A stretch of 55,735 bases of DNA from a virus. This document shows, piece after piece, positions 6,604 to 15,095 of the stretch. The notes beneath the pieces are model-generated. The model saw only the letters and a list, made by a program, of their open reading frames with translations, searched no databases and was not told where the DNA came from. Within the stretch, counting starts at the first letter, position 1. Every line of letters starts with the position of its first letter. Where the stretch lies: positions 1 to 55,735 of IMG/VR virus record IMGVR_UViG_3300044641_004056; one strand, 5' to 3'. Made by a program: the position numbers and the translations under genes.

Positions 6604-6925
6604 ATTCCTTAGCAACCTTTAGCAATATTAGGTATCCAATTAGATCATCAATATCATTGTCTCCAGGGTATTCTTTGCCCTTAATAAGTCTATTTAGCTT
6701 ATCATCAATTCTAACGTATAGCTGCTCTCTTGGGCCCGCCTTAGAAAATATACGAACGGGATCCAAGGCCGAATTACCATATGAAATATTTTTCTTAATA
6801 AGCATTTGAGCAATATCAAGACAGGTTGTTAAAATTTCATGCCCAGCTTCAGTTCCAACTGTAAGCAGATATAGGTCATCATATTTAAATTGTTTTGAAT
6901 CTTCAAAAACTGGTGATGGATTCAT
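6584..6925 (-). CDS. Nmad1 (DUF1599)-like nucleotide-modification-associated protein
   Basis: A 113-residue protein that matches my memory of the Nmad1/DUF1599 family: YGNSALDPVRIFSKA around residues 49-63, QLYVRIDDKLNRL around 68-80, and DIDDLIGYLILL near the C-terminus. Members are found in phages near nucleotide-modification or synthesis genes; the biochemical activity is not established. The fold is expected to be all-helical with acidic metal-binding residues, like small nucleotide pyrophosphohydrolases, which is inference. No base-modifying enzyme is visible in this window. Confidence 0.72.
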   Translation of the reverse strand: MNPSPVFEDSKQFKYDDLYLLTVGTEAGHEILTTCLDIAQMLIKKNISYGNSALDPVRIFSKAGPREQLYVRIDDKLNRLIKGKEYPGDNDIDDLIGYLILLKVAKEFAISVD

Positions 6926-7062
6926 TTTATTAATCCCTTTTCTTTTAAAGCTCTATATATGGTCATAACAGTTACGCCACATTCTTGTGCTATATTTTCC
7001 ATAGTTTTCTTTTGAACAACATATCTTCTATACAACCACTCTTTATTTTTATATAATTTCAC
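6922..7062 (-). CDS. 46-residue helix-turn-helix protein
   Basis: A small gene with a GTG start at 7062 that overlaps the stop of the methyltransferase gene (GTGA) and a stop that overlaps the next ATG (ATGA). The protein MKLYKNKEWLYRRYV continues into MENIAQECGVTVMTIYRALKEKG, a clear HTH of the kind found at the end of resolvases and in homing-endonuclease DNA-binding modules. It is basic and could be a stand-alone regulator. Tight coupling on both sides supports it as real. Confidence 0.8.
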   Translation of the reverse strand: MKLYKNKEWLYRRYVVQKKTMENIAQECGVTVMTIYRALKEKGLIK

Positions 7063-7649
7063 AGATGATCCCATTTAAAATGCTTTCGGTATGATGCTAA
7101 ATCGATAACGCTTGGGTCAACCCACCAATCCTCTGACTCTGTCCTAACAACAAGCGAGTATCCAAGCGAGTCTAGTATTTCTCTCTGAACATCTCTCATT
7201 CCAATATTTCTCCAATACATATTAGCATCGTGTTCAAATGTTATCACGGTAAACCTATATGAATTTAATGGAACAGCCAAGAGGCCATGAAGGCTTGTGT
7301 ATGCACTTCCATCTGGCCTTCCGTCTGTCTTATATCCAGAATCAATATCAACCTGTAAGTAATCTATTTGTTTTGGAAATGAATTCTCTTCAAAATAGGA
7401 AATGTAATTAAAATCTAAAGCATCACCCATACACGGGTTAGATCTATTCTCATTAAATTCTTTTCTCAAATCATCTTTTATTTCAAAAGACACGCCTTTC
7501 CAATCAAATTCATTTTCTAACTTGTTAGTATTACTTCCATTTTTTGAATGAAAAGCTCCAAGCTCAACGTAATACCCACCCTTTTTATTTTCAAGAAGGT
7601 CTAAAACAAATTCTTCCTGTGCACTTATATCATTCCACAACTGTGTCAT
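7059..7649 (-). CDS. FkbM-like SAM-dependent methyltransferase
   Basis: A 196-residue protein with the FkbM-type core: YYVELGAFHSKNGSNTNKLE around residues 26-45 as the SAM-binding glycine/acid loop, WKGVSFEI, IDYLQVDID and VITFEHD as later strands. It lacks membrane segments and acts in the cytoplasm. Family members methylate sugars, peptides or metabolites; the substrate here is unknown. It overlaps the RuvC-like gene by 4 bases. In phages such enzymes may modify glycans on host or virion, which is inference. Confidence 0.76.
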   Translation of the reverse strand: MTQLWNDISAQEEFVLDLLENKKGGYYVELGAFHSKNGSNTNKLENEFDWKGVSFEIKDDLRKEFNENRSNPCMGDALDFNYISYFEENSFPKQIDYLQVDIDSGYKTDGRPDGSAYTSLHGLLAVPLNSYRFTVITFEHDANMYWRNIGMRDVQREILDSLGYSLVVRTESEDWWVDPSVIDLASYRKHFKWDHL

Positions 7650-8212
7650 TTGTTTGTTAGAACCTCTCTAGCGTAGTAAGCAATGCCGAATGCATCAGCT
7701 ACATCAAAATCTTCTACAGTTAAACCATACTTTTTATTAAAATAATCAGCAGTTCTCTGCTTCCTCATATTCCTTAATTGATTCTTATACCATGAATCTG
7801 CGTATCCTGGATTTAATAATCTTATTGCAGACTTCTCATCTTTTGTTGGGTTCTTGTTTCCAATGTACGCCTGCCAAGATGATGGGCTAATGGTGATAAC
7901 CTTGGCTCCAGTAGACATAAGCTCAGCAATTACAACTCCATATACATAAGATAATTTTATCACAGCATCAGGTGATCTGACAAGTATCGCTCCCTCAATT
8001 GCAATATAATCACTCTTTAATTCATCTAGCATCATGGCCACTCTAGTTTTAGCATTATAAATTTTTTCATATATGTCATTGCCTACTAAATTAATCTTTC
8101 CCCACTTAACTGGCTTGTCTCCTTCAATAAGACAAAAAGCAACAGAAGATGTTGATGCGTCTATTCCCAGTACTCTGCTGGCCCTAGTTCTAGACAGCTT
8201 AGCCAGCGTCAT
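7646..8212 (-). CDS. RuvC-like Holliday-junction resolvase
   Basis: A 188-residue RNase H-fold nuclease that would cut branched DNA during recombination or before packaging. Catalytic acids: D18 in LGIDAST, E73 in IAIEGA, and D170/D173 in DFDVADAFG, matching the D-E-D-D pattern of RuvC. The internal ISPSSWQAYIG resembles the RuvC family segment before the last helices. An SD (GAGG, 7 bases) precedes the ATG. It sits with the Cas4-like nuclease at the end of the replication block, just before the terminase genes. Confidence 0.87.
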   Translation of the reverse strand: MTLAKLSRTRASRVLGIDASTSSVAFCLIEGDKPVKWGKINLVGNDIYEKIYNAKTRVAMMLDELKSDYIAIEGAILVRSPDAVIKLSYVYGVVIAELMSTGAKVITISPSSWQAYIGNKNPTKDEKSAIRLLNPGYADSWYKNQLRNMRKQRTADYFNKKYGLTVEDFDVADAFGIAYYAREVLTNK

Positions 8213-8483
8213 TTATCATCCTCAATATTTTGTTCCTATCAGATTTAGAATTATCTTTTTCACATTTAGAGCATATGTCTAAGGTATTATATCTACTTAA
8301 AGATGCTTTGCATGACTTGCAATACCTTTTCTGTCCAGATCTAATTGCTTTTTTCTCATAGTACTTTTCCATGATTTTTTTATTTGTTGCAACCCTACAG
8401 CAATCATCTCCGCAATATTTTTGATTATGGGTCTTTGGGGTAAACTCTTTACCATTTGGGCAATCTGAATTAGCGCATATCAT
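8199..8483 (-). CDS. Double zinc-finger protein
   Basis: A 94-residue basic protein with two metal sites. The N-terminal one has C3, C8, then QKYCGDDCC, a pattern seen in small zinc fingers of the CxxxxC/YCxxxC type. The second has YCKSCKASL and ICSKC, a zinc ribbon. It may bind nucleic acid in the recombination block. No catalytic motif is visible and I do not assign a function. Confidence 0.75.
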   Translation of the reverse strand: MICANSDCPNGKEFTPKTHNQKYCGDDCCRVATNKKIMEKYYEKKAIRSGQKRYCKSCKASLSRYNTLDICSKCEKDNSKSDRNKILRMINDAG

Positions 8484-9271
8484 TATGAAGGGACCTTAAA
8501 TCTTTCTATCTGAACTGTTCCAGTAGGTGTATCCTTTGAATAGCATTCCTTTTTAATTGGACAATAAGTACATGGCATTTTAGTTTTTGTTGCACCTTCT
8601 GGCTTCATGGGAAGGTCGCCATCTTGAAAGTTATCCCAGACTTCCCTCATCCAAAGGAAGGTGTCTTCAATAATCTTTGTATTTTTTTCGTTCATCGATA
8701 CTGGAATGATTAATATCTCTTGAGTATTCTTATTTTCATACAGAAAAAATCCTTCCTTAGCATTCTTAAGCTTCATATAAGTTAACAGCTGAAGTAAGTG
8801 GTTTGGTGATGGACTCATCTCTGCCTGCCTTGTATCCCAAACCTCTTGCTTAGCAGTCTTTATTTCGCCTATTACGGTCTCATTGTCATATTCCATAATT
8901 AGATCGATAAACCCACGGATTGGTGGGTATTCGTTAACTATCTCTTCTTCTTCTGCAACCCACTGAGGCATAGTTTTAATTAAGTTCTGAAGTCTTTCAT
9001 GAGCTTGTGTGCCCTGAGCCATGTTTGCAACTGCAACAGCATCATTGTTGTCAATAAAAACAGCACCTGAAAAAGCCATATACCAATACCTAGGGCATGT
9101 TCCGTGGCCATACCCTAAAGAGCTTGGACTAAAAGACTTCTTAGTCATTTCTCCATCTGCTCTTTTAGTGTTTTTATATGAGTCATCAAGCATTGATGCA
9201 AATAGCTCGGGGTCAAAAAACTTGCCCGTATGCTTCTTAAACTTTAAATTTTTAACTATGTTTCTACCCAT
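8483..9271 (-). CDS. Cas4/RecB-like PD-(D/E)XK exonuclease with iron-sulfur cysteines
   Basis: A 262-residue nuclease. The core shows H91 (QAHERL), D123 (GFIDLIM), E136 and K138 (GEIKTA) and Q161 (LLQLLTYM), the order of Cas4/AddB-type nucleases. Four cysteines, C59 in TCPRYW and C234, C237, C243 in CTYCPIKKEC, match an iron-sulfur cluster clamp. The likely role is 5'-3' end resection for RecA-driven recombination. No CRISPR array or other cas gene is present, so this is a recombination enzyme and not part of a CRISPR system. It is coupled to the zinc-finger gene downstream. Confidence 0.9.
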   Translation of the reverse strand: MGRNIVKNLKFKKHTGKFFDPELFASMLDDSYKNTKRADGEMTKKSFSPSSLGYGHGTCPRYWYMAFSGAVFIDNNDAVAVANMAQGTQAHERLQNLIKTMPQWVAEEEEIVNEYPPIRGFIDLIMEYDNETVIGEIKTAKQEVWDTRQAEMSPSPNHLLQLLTYMKLKNAKEGFFLYENKNTQEILIIPVSMNEKNTKIIEDTFLWMREVWDNFQDGDLPMKPEGATKTKMPCTYCPIKKECYSKDTPTGTVQIERFKVPS

Positions 9272-9609
9272 TACAAATTATACCTAACGACATACTTAAG
9301 TGCATCTACAAGTTTGTCTATGGACTCCTTTGCTGAATAATATATATTCTTCTTATTGTTATTCGTGGTTCCCGCTTTATCTTTTGCTATTGTTGAATAG
9401 TAAGAAGCCATCATCGCAAACTTGGTTGACATTGCCTGAAGCTCAATAATAAGCTGTGGGGCTTTAGCCGCAGGAACATCTGGGTTCAACAAAAGCTTTA
9501 CGATAACAGCCAATGCTCTATCTAGCTGAGCATCATTCATGTACTCATGCAGATCATTGAACTCGGTTATAGAGTTAATCAACTCTAATGTGTTTTTATC
9601 CTCTGTCAT
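9271..9609 (-). CDS. Helical conserved hypothetical protein
   Basis: A 112-residue protein, predicted all-helical, with a conserved-looking basic C-terminal helix (KNIYYSAKESIDKLVDALKY). No family motif is recognised. The start overlaps the small membrane-protein gene upstream by 14 bases. Position between ssb and the Cas4-like nuclease suggests a part in replication or recombination. Confidence 0.7.
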   Translation of the reverse strand: MTEDKNTLELINSITEFNDLHEYMNDAQLDRALAVIVKLLLNPDVPAAKAPQLIIELQAMSTKFAMMASYYSTIAKDKAGTTNNNKKNIYYSAKESIDKLVDALKYVVRYNL

Positions 9610-9700
9610 TTTTAATCTTTTTATCCCATTTATCCATTAGTAAACCTACCCCATACCCAACAACAAAGCCAAGCAGGGTGCCATATACAAAGTATATCAC
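9596..9700 (-). CDS. 34-residue single-pass membrane protein
   Basis: A GTG start at 9700 overlaps the ssb stop (TAGTG), and GAGG lies about 10 bases upstream. The product starts MIYFVYGTLLGFVVGYGVGLL, one membrane segment with GxxxG-like spacing, and ends in a basic KWDKKIKNDRG tail, so it is probably N-out/C-in. It could be a small membrane anchor or lysis-timing protein; there is no direct support for either. Confidence 0.62.
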   Translation of the reverse strand: MIYFVYGTLLGFVVGYGVGLLMDKWDKKIKNDRG

Positions 9701-10092
9701 TAGAATGGAACCTCAGCATATGTTTTATATGAAGGGAAATCGTTGCTGCTTGGAGCCTTATCTTTAGATAGTGTGTATGCTGTTACAGAAATAGAATCAG
9801 CATTAATCTCATATGAGGTTCGCTTTGTTCCTTCTTTATCTGTCCAGCTTTCTTCATAAATTTTTCCTACAATAATAACTTCCATGCCCTTTTTGATTAC
9901 AGACTTTGACTGCTCTGCAAGTGTGCGCCAGGCTTTTACTGTCCACCAAGAAGTGTTCTTGTCTTCCCACTCCCCAGTAGTGTCATTCTTAACACGATCA
10001 TTAGTTGCGACTCTAAATCTAAGACCATTTGATCCAACAGTTTCTGGTTCACTGCCAACTCTTCCTACGATTGTAATAATTGGATTAGCCAT
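9700..10092 (-). CDS. ssb: Single-stranded DNA-binding protein
   Basis: A 130-residue OB-fold SSB. It begins with the first strand IITIVGRVGSEPE, carries RFRVATNDR, and the WWTVKAWRTLAEQ segment equals the usual W.V.WG/F.LAE of bacterial SSBs. KGMEVIIVGKIYEESW is the later strand pair. The C-terminus ends EVPF, a short acidic tip like the DDIPF tail that recruits replication proteins. It coats single strands at the fork. The window also holds a second, gp32-like candidate at 15.1-15.8 kb. Confidence 0.95.
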   Translation of the reverse strand: MANPIITIVGRVGSEPETVGSNGLRFRVATNDRVKNDTTGEWEDKNTSWWTVKAWRTLAEQSKSVIKKGMEVIIVGKIYEESWTDKEGTKRTSYEINADSISVTAYTLSKDKAPSSNDFPSYKTYAEVPF

Positions 10093-10393
10093 TTTTATTT
10101 TCCTCCCAAAATGTAATCAGTTCTTCTAGTACTGACCACTCTATGATTCCAAGACGGACCTTGGAATCCCCTCCGATGATAATTTTAAGAGCAGGGTGCA
10201 TGTCCCTGCTTACCTTAAAAGTATCTGTACAGATTTTAGCCCATACATCTTTATTTAAATTAAATGAAGCCTTGGATTCTTTGTAGTCTACTACAAAGTT
10301 TCTCCACTTAGCGTCACCCTTTTGATATTCACCACGGCCACTATTTTTTTGTGCCTTAGCTCCATCTCTTTTTACTTCTGCTCTCTCTGACAT
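10085..10393 (-). CDS. Basic conserved hypothetical protein upstream of ssb
   Basis: A 102-residue protein with a disordered basic N-terminus and a compact domain from about residue 29 (KWRNFVVDYKESKASFNL) to the end. I do not recognise a fold. It overlaps both neighbours, lying in a RecA - zinc-ribbon - this gene - ssb order, so a role as a recombination or replication accessory is likely but inferred. Confidence 0.68.
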   Translation of the reverse strand: MSERAEVKRDGAKAQKNSGRGEYQKGDAKWRNFVVDYKESKASFNLNKDVWAKICTDTFKVSRDMHPALKIIIGGDSKVRLGIIEWSVLEELITFWEENKNG

Positions 10394-10584
10394 CAGCTAA
10401 GCTTATGCTTTGTTTCATGTCCATTGGAGCATGTCCAATACATTTCTAATGTAGCCTGATTAAAATTATAAAATGGAACTGATAATTCGCACTTGCTACA
10501 TGGTCTTTCCTGATCTATTTTTTCAACTCTTTGATCTTGAACTTCTTTAGATTGAGAATTAAAAAATTCATTAAGATTTGGCAT
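10393..10584 (-). CDS. Small zinc-ribbon protein
   Basis: A 63-residue protein with PCSKCELS and a later WTCSNGHE, giving CxxC plus C...H zinc ligands. The N-terminal half is charged and helical. It starts inside the last codons of recA (14-base overlap, GGAG 5 bases upstream). Probably a nucleic-acid or protein adaptor; no specific function is claimed. Confidence 0.72.
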   Translation of the reverse strand: MPNLNEFFNSQSKEVQDQRVEKIDQERPCSKCELSVPFYNFNQATLEMYWTCSNGHETKHKLS

Positions 10585-11575
10585 TTATTTCTCCTATTAA
10601 TTTGTCTACAACATCTGGATTTTCCTTTAAATATGCTACAGCCTTTGCACGTCCTTGAAAACGTTCTCCATTTACTGTATACCATGCGCCACCCTTTTCA
10701 ATAATGCCACACATTTCTGCAACATCTAATGTCTCTCCAACATAATCTATACCAAGAGCTTGCCCTTGGTAGTAAAAGTCATACTGTCCTGATAAATTTG
10801 GGGGGCCAACTTTGTTGTAATCAACAATCCAATTAACTGGTCGCCCAACTCTTTGTTCAATAATTTTGTCGCCAACTTTAATACCAGCTTTAATAGCATT
10901 AGCCTCAGCTTCTGAAGACCATAGCTTGATGACCGTGGAAGAAAAGAACTTGACTGCCATGCCACCTGTTGGGATGTGACTAGCATGCATAGATCCAAAT
11001 TGATTTCGCTGTTGCGAGATGAGAACAAGTAGTGTGTTTTTGTTTGCATAATTTAACATCTTGACTGCGTGAGTCATATCCTTTGCTTCTGCGCCGATTT
11101 GCTTAGTGTCTTGCAAATCCTTCATTTCATTTCCATCTTTTTCAAAGTAGATTGCTGGTAGCAATGCTGAAATAGAATCAACTACTATTAAATCAACTCC
11201 TGCTTCCATAAGCTTTGTTGCAACATCTACCATGTCATTAACAGTTTTAGCTGGAGAATAAATTAGTTCTTTTGAATTAACTCCTAGTTTTTCTGCCCAC
11301 TCTGGATCATAGGAATGCTCAGCATCAATCCAAGCACAAGTCTTTCCTTCTTTTTGTGCAAGTGCTATCATTTGCAAGCAAAATGAAGATTTTCCTGCTG
11401 ACTTATTTCCCCAAACCAATATCTGTCGTCCATAAGCAAATCCGCCATTTAAGGCAAAGTTTAAACCTATGCTTGGCGTTGGCTGCTTTTCGATTTGAAT
11501 ATCGACTGCAGACTGAACCCTTGCTCTAGTTTTAGGGTCCAGCTTTGCCAGAATATCATCTAGGTTAATATCCAT
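10571..11575 (-). CDS. recA: RecA/UvsX-type recombinase
   Basis: A 334-residue strand-exchange ATPase. Walker A is GNKSAGKS (56-63), Walker B LIVVDS (129-134), and ISQQRNQFG fits the L2-preceding region, with KVGPPN later. IDAEHSYDPEWAEKLGV is the characteristic RecA segment after Walker A. It forms filaments on single strands for homologous recombination and recombination-dependent replication. SSB, a Cas4-like nuclease and a RuvC-like resolvase nearby complete the pathway. No clear SD precedes the ATG, which is 4 bases after the preceding stop. Confidence 0.95.
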   Translation of the reverse strand: MDINLDDILAKLDPKTRARVQSAVDIQIEKQPTPSIGLNFALNGGFAYGRQILVWGNKSAGKSSFCLQMIALAQKEGKTCAWIDAEHSYDPEWAEKLGVNSKELIYSPAKTVNDMVDVATKLMEAGVDLIVVDSISALLPAIYFEKDGNEMKDLQDTKQIGAEAKDMTHAVKMLNYANKNTLLVLISQQRNQFGSMHASHIPTGGMAVKFFSSTVIKLWSSEAEANAIKAGIKVGDKIIEQRVGRPVNWIVDYNKVGPPNLSGQYDFYYQGQALGIDYVGETLDVAEMCGIIEKGGAWYTVNGERFQGRAKAVAYLKENPDVVDKLIGEINAKS

Positions 11576-11579
11576 TTAA

Positions 11580-11804
11580 TTATTCGTTAGCCAATTCGTA
11601 ATCAGATTTAATTCCTAGTGGCTCTAGCTTAAATTCAAAAGATAAGTTCTCATCATTGTATGTAACTGATAGTTGCATATCATCATTTGTTGTAGCCATA
11701 AAATCTTCTGTTGAAATTTCAATTGAGCCTATCTTGCTTAATACAGCTACTAAAACTCTAGATGCATTCATTGTCTTGAATACGTCTTCTGCATTATATG
11801 TCAT
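11580..11804 (-). CDS. Small acidic conserved hypothetical protein
   Basis: A 74-residue acidic protein, probably mixed alpha/beta (helix VFKTMNASRVLVAVLSKI, then strands with DMQLSVTYNDENLSFEFKL). No family recognised. It has AAGGA before the ATG and overlaps the polymerase gene by 4 bases; the link between polymerase and recombinase genes suggests a replication accessory. Confidence 0.68.
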   Translation of the reverse strand: MTYNAEDVFKTMNASRVLVAVLSKIGSIEISTEDFMATTNDDMQLSVTYNDENLSFEFKLEPLGIKSDYELANE

Positions 11805-14800
11805 TTTACTTCCTTAACCATAAGTGTTCCATCTTCTAAAGTTTTTAGAACTGGCTCGCATATCATTCCTTCTCGCATTTTTGCCAACGAAAGTGGGTAC
11901 ATGCTTGAAAAAACAATTGCTCTATTTAAATTCTTATCTTTATCTGACATAACTAAGTGTGCCATTGTTTTGCCAGCTTTTGTTTTATATGGTGTATAGC
12001 TTATCACAAACTTCTGGTTTTCGTCAATAGGATAAGATTGTGCATATAAATATTTAACAAATACGTCTTCAGAATCTTTATTAATCAAATCAACTTCTAT
12101 GTATCTAGAAATTCTATTATCGCCAACGAGAACAAAATACATCTTGTTTGTTTCAATTTTTGTTTGCTCAATATCAAATAGCCCTACAGAACCACTCTCG
12201 TCAACGATCTCAATTCTTGACCAACCATTTCCACGCTTTATGCTCTTTGCCATTCCAAACATAACAAAGGAACCAAGCTCTTCGAACTCGTCAATTGGTC
12301 TAGCCTGTGCTTTAATCTTTGGGTCTAAGTTGGAAAGATTAAATGAAGGTATACCTAAAAATTCGTAATAAGACTCGGCTTCTTTACCGCTTCTAGGGTT
12401 ATCATCAAAAGCAGCGCCCCCAATAGAGTTAAGAGAAGCAATGGCCCTAGAATTAATGCCACTACCTTTCTTGGATGCCTTGTCAACAAAGTCTTTGTAG
12501 TTTTCATACGGTCTCTTTTCTATAATTTTATTTGCAATGCTGTCTGAAATAAATTTAATCTCTGCCAATCCAAATCTAATTGAATCTTTTTGTAATGAAA
12601 AGTTTACATCGGATTCATTCACATGTGGAAGTTTTACTTTTATACCAAGTCTTTTTGCTTCAATCAAATAACCTGTTCTGGCGTCTTTGTCTCCTTCGTT
12701 TTTGAGGATCGAGAATAAAAATTCCAAAGGATAATAGCACTTAAGCCAAGCGGTATAATAAGAAAGCATAGAATAAGCGACAGCGTGACTACGATTGAAT
12801 GAGTATCCAGCGTGAGCTTCGAATGTTTTCCAGAGATTGTCTGCTTCTTCTGCGCTGATATGCTTTTTAGCGCCCTGAATAAATTTATCTTTGAATGGAC
12901 TGAGTTCTTTTGCATCTTGCTTTTTACCAATAACCTTTCTAACCTTGTCAGCCTCTGACCAAGTCATTCCTCCTAGGTGTACGCATGCTTGCATAACCTG
13001 CTCTTGATATATAATCACCCCGTATGTATTTTCTGTAAAAGGTTTCATAATTGGATGGATATAATTAACTGCTTCATTACCGTGCTTACGCTTGATGTAA
13101 GAGGCTCCAACTGTATTCATAGCTCCTGGTCTAACCAAAGCATTTGATGCAGCTAAGTCTTCAAATTTATCGACACGCATTTTTATAAGTAAGTTTGTAT
13201 ATGGTGTTGCTTCTGCCTGGAATATTCCCTTTGTGTATCCATCGTTAAAAATCTTATAAACATTCTCATCATCTAAAGCAATGTCATAAAGATTAATATC
13301 TTTGTCGTATCTACTCTTAATTGATTTTAAAGTATCAGAGATCACAGATAAAGTCTTAAGACCTAGGGCATCTAGCTTAATAAGACCTATATCTGCAACC
13401 GTATCCATATCGTATGCCACGACTGGAATTCTTCCAGAGACTTCATCATTTGCATCAGCTCTGGACTCTATTGGTGCGTACTTTCTTAAATCATCTTTTG
13501 CAACTACAACACCTGCAGCATGGACTCCAACACTTCGAATCTTTCCACGAAGTCTTTCTGCAAGCCAAGTTACTTCTGGATACTTTGCTCTAAATTCTTT
13601 TGTATTTGGCGAATCCATAAAGTCTTCAAATGTGTCAATCGATTTCATTGCACGATTAACATCTGAAAGGGGAACCATGAATACTCTTGCAGCATCTCTA
13701 ATTACACCCTTATCTTTAAAATAAGTATATGTAGAAATAGAAGCAACGTGCTTAAACTTTTTCTTTAGATAATCTTTTACCTCTTTGCGACGTCGGTCTT
13801 CAAAGTCTGTATCTATATCGGGAAAGTCATTGCGCTCTGGGTTAATAAATCGGAAGAATAGAAGATCATATTTAATTGGGTCTACATCTGTAATCCCAAG
13901 GGCATAGCAAACCAATGAGCCAGCTGCAGAACCACGTCCTGGACCAACCATAATATTATTTGACTTAGCCCATGTAATCATATCTGCTACAACTAGGAAA
14001 TATGAAGCAAATGACTTATCTTTAATTATAGATAATTCTTCTGCAATTCTATCCAAGTAGACCTGATCTTTGTCTAGGGATAGTCTTTTAAGGCCTTCTA
14101 AGGCCATATCAGACAGTTTCTTGTCAGCATTGGTCTTTGGGATAGGTAGCAGATCTAGCCCCTCATAGAAGTCATACTCGCCAATCTTATCAGCAATCTC
14201 CATTGTATTATCATATATATCTGTACGAGTAATGCCTGACTTATTAAAGTCCGCCTCAATTTCAGACCTACTCTGAATAAATAGATTATAGTCTTGAAAT
14301 GATATTCTACGGTCTGGATATAAGTAATTAAATCTATCAATCATGTCTGGCATTTGTCTGGACATCTCAAAGTCTGCATCTTTATCTGACTTAGGAGATG
14401 TTGATAGAATAAGCATTGCTTCTTCTAAAACTCTATCTTCTTCTTTAGCAAAGTGGGCATCTCCTGTTGCCACCGCTTTTATCTTGAGTTGATCAGCCAG
14501 CTCCAAAAGCTTTGAGTTGATTTCTGTCGGGTTATGAGATTGGACCTCAACGTAAAAGTCTTCACCAAAAGTTTTCTTAAAGTCTTGAAGTACAAGTTTT
14601 GCTTCTGAGAATTCCTGGCGTTCAATAGCCTTACTAATAAGCCCGTTAAGGCATCCAGACAATACAATAATACCTTCTGCATACTCTTTCAATACCTCTC
14701 TATCAATACGTGGCTTATGATAAAAGCCTTCTGTCCATGCAAGCTCCTGAAGGGTGTTTATATTCTCTAGACCCTTTTTATTCTTAGCTAAAAGAATAAT

Positions 14801-15070
14801 ATGGTTATAGGCCTGAATTGATTTATCTGTCTTTGAAGATCTATCAAATCTATCTGTTGGAGAAATGTATGCTTCCACTCCAAGAATTGGCTTGATCCCT
14901 TGCTCTTTACATGCAATTTGCATTTCACGGTGTGAAGATAGTGTTCCGTGGTCAGTAATAGCCAGAGAAGTCTGACCAGCTTCTTTTGCAGCTTTTACAA
15001 GTTCGGCAGGAGAATTAAGCCCATCCATTAATGAATAGAAAGAATGCACATGCAAATGTGTGAAGTTCAA
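11801..15070 (-). CDS. dnaE: DNA polymerase III alpha subunit (DnaE-type)
   Basis: A 1089-residue family C polymerase. The N-terminal PHP domain starts FTHLHVHSFYSL with metal-ligand histidines (H5, H7, H9) and ITDHGTLS. The palm shows GPGRGSAAGSL and PDIDTDFEDRRR with D418 and D420 as catalytic acids, and the finger/thumb region includes YQEQVMQ and GYSFNRSHAVAYS. The C-terminus carries an OB-like segment. It is shorter than bacterial DnaE (about 1160). The start is a TTG at 15070 with GGAG 7 bases before it. No beta clamp or clamp loader is seen in the window, so host factors may be used. Confidence 0.95.
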   Translation of the reverse strand: MNFTHLHVHSFYSLMDGLNSPAELVKAAKEAGQTSLAITDHGTLSSHREMQIACKEQGIKPILGVEAYISPTDRFDRSSKTDKSIQAYNHIILLAKNKKGLENINTLQELAWTEGFYHKPRIDREVLKEYAEGIIVLSGCLNGLISKAIERQEFSEAKLVLQDFKKTFGEDFYVEVQSHNPTEINSKLLELADQLKIKAVATGDAHFAKEEDRVLEEAMLILSTSPKSDKDADFEMSRQMPDMIDRFNYLYPDRRISFQDYNLFIQSRSEIEADFNKSGITRTDIYDNTMEIADKIGEYDFYEGLDLLPIPKTNADKKLSDMALEGLKRLSLDKDQVYLDRIAEELSIIKDKSFASYFLVVADMITWAKSNNIMVGPGRGSAAGSLVCYALGITDVDPIKYDLLFFRFINPERNDFPDIDTDFEDRRRKEVKDYLKKKFKHVASISTYTYFKDKGVIRDAARVFMVPLSDVNRAMKSIDTFEDFMDSPNTKEFRAKYPEVTWLAERLRGKIRSVGVHAAGVVVAKDDLRKYAPIESRADANDEVSGRIPVVAYDMDTVADIGLIKLDALGLKTLSVISDTLKSIKSRYDKDINLYDIALDDENVYKIFNDGYTKGIFQAEATPYTNLLIKMRVDKFEDLAASNALVRPGAMNTVGASYIKRKHGNEAVNYIHPIMKPFTENTYGVIIYQEQVMQACVHLGGMTWSEADKVRKVIGKKQDAKELSPFKDKFIQGAKKHISAEEADNLWKTFEAHAGYSFNRSHAVAYSMLSYYTAWLKCYYPLEFLFSILKNEGDKDARTGYLIEAKRLGIKVKLPHVNESDVNFSLQKDSIRFGLAEIKFISDSIANKIIEKRPYENYKDFVDKASKKGSGINSRAIASLNSIGGAAFDDNPRSGKEAESYYEFLGIPSFNLSNLDPKIKAQARPIDEFEELGSFVMFGMAKSIKRGNGWSRIEIVDESGSVGLFDIEQTKIETNKMYFVLVGDNRISRYIEVDLINKDSEDVFVKYLYAQSYPIDENQKFVISYTPYKTKAGKTMAHLVMSDKDKNLNRAIVFSSMYPLSLAKMREGMICEPVLKTLEDGTLMVKEVK

Positions 15071-15095
15071 CTTAATTCTCCGCCTATACTCTCTC

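Noticed and set aside
8483-9271. CRISPR adaptation gene because of Cas4 similarity
   Set aside because: No repeats, Cas1 or Cas2 are present; it lies in a RecA-RuvC recombination block, which explains a Cas4-like nuclease.
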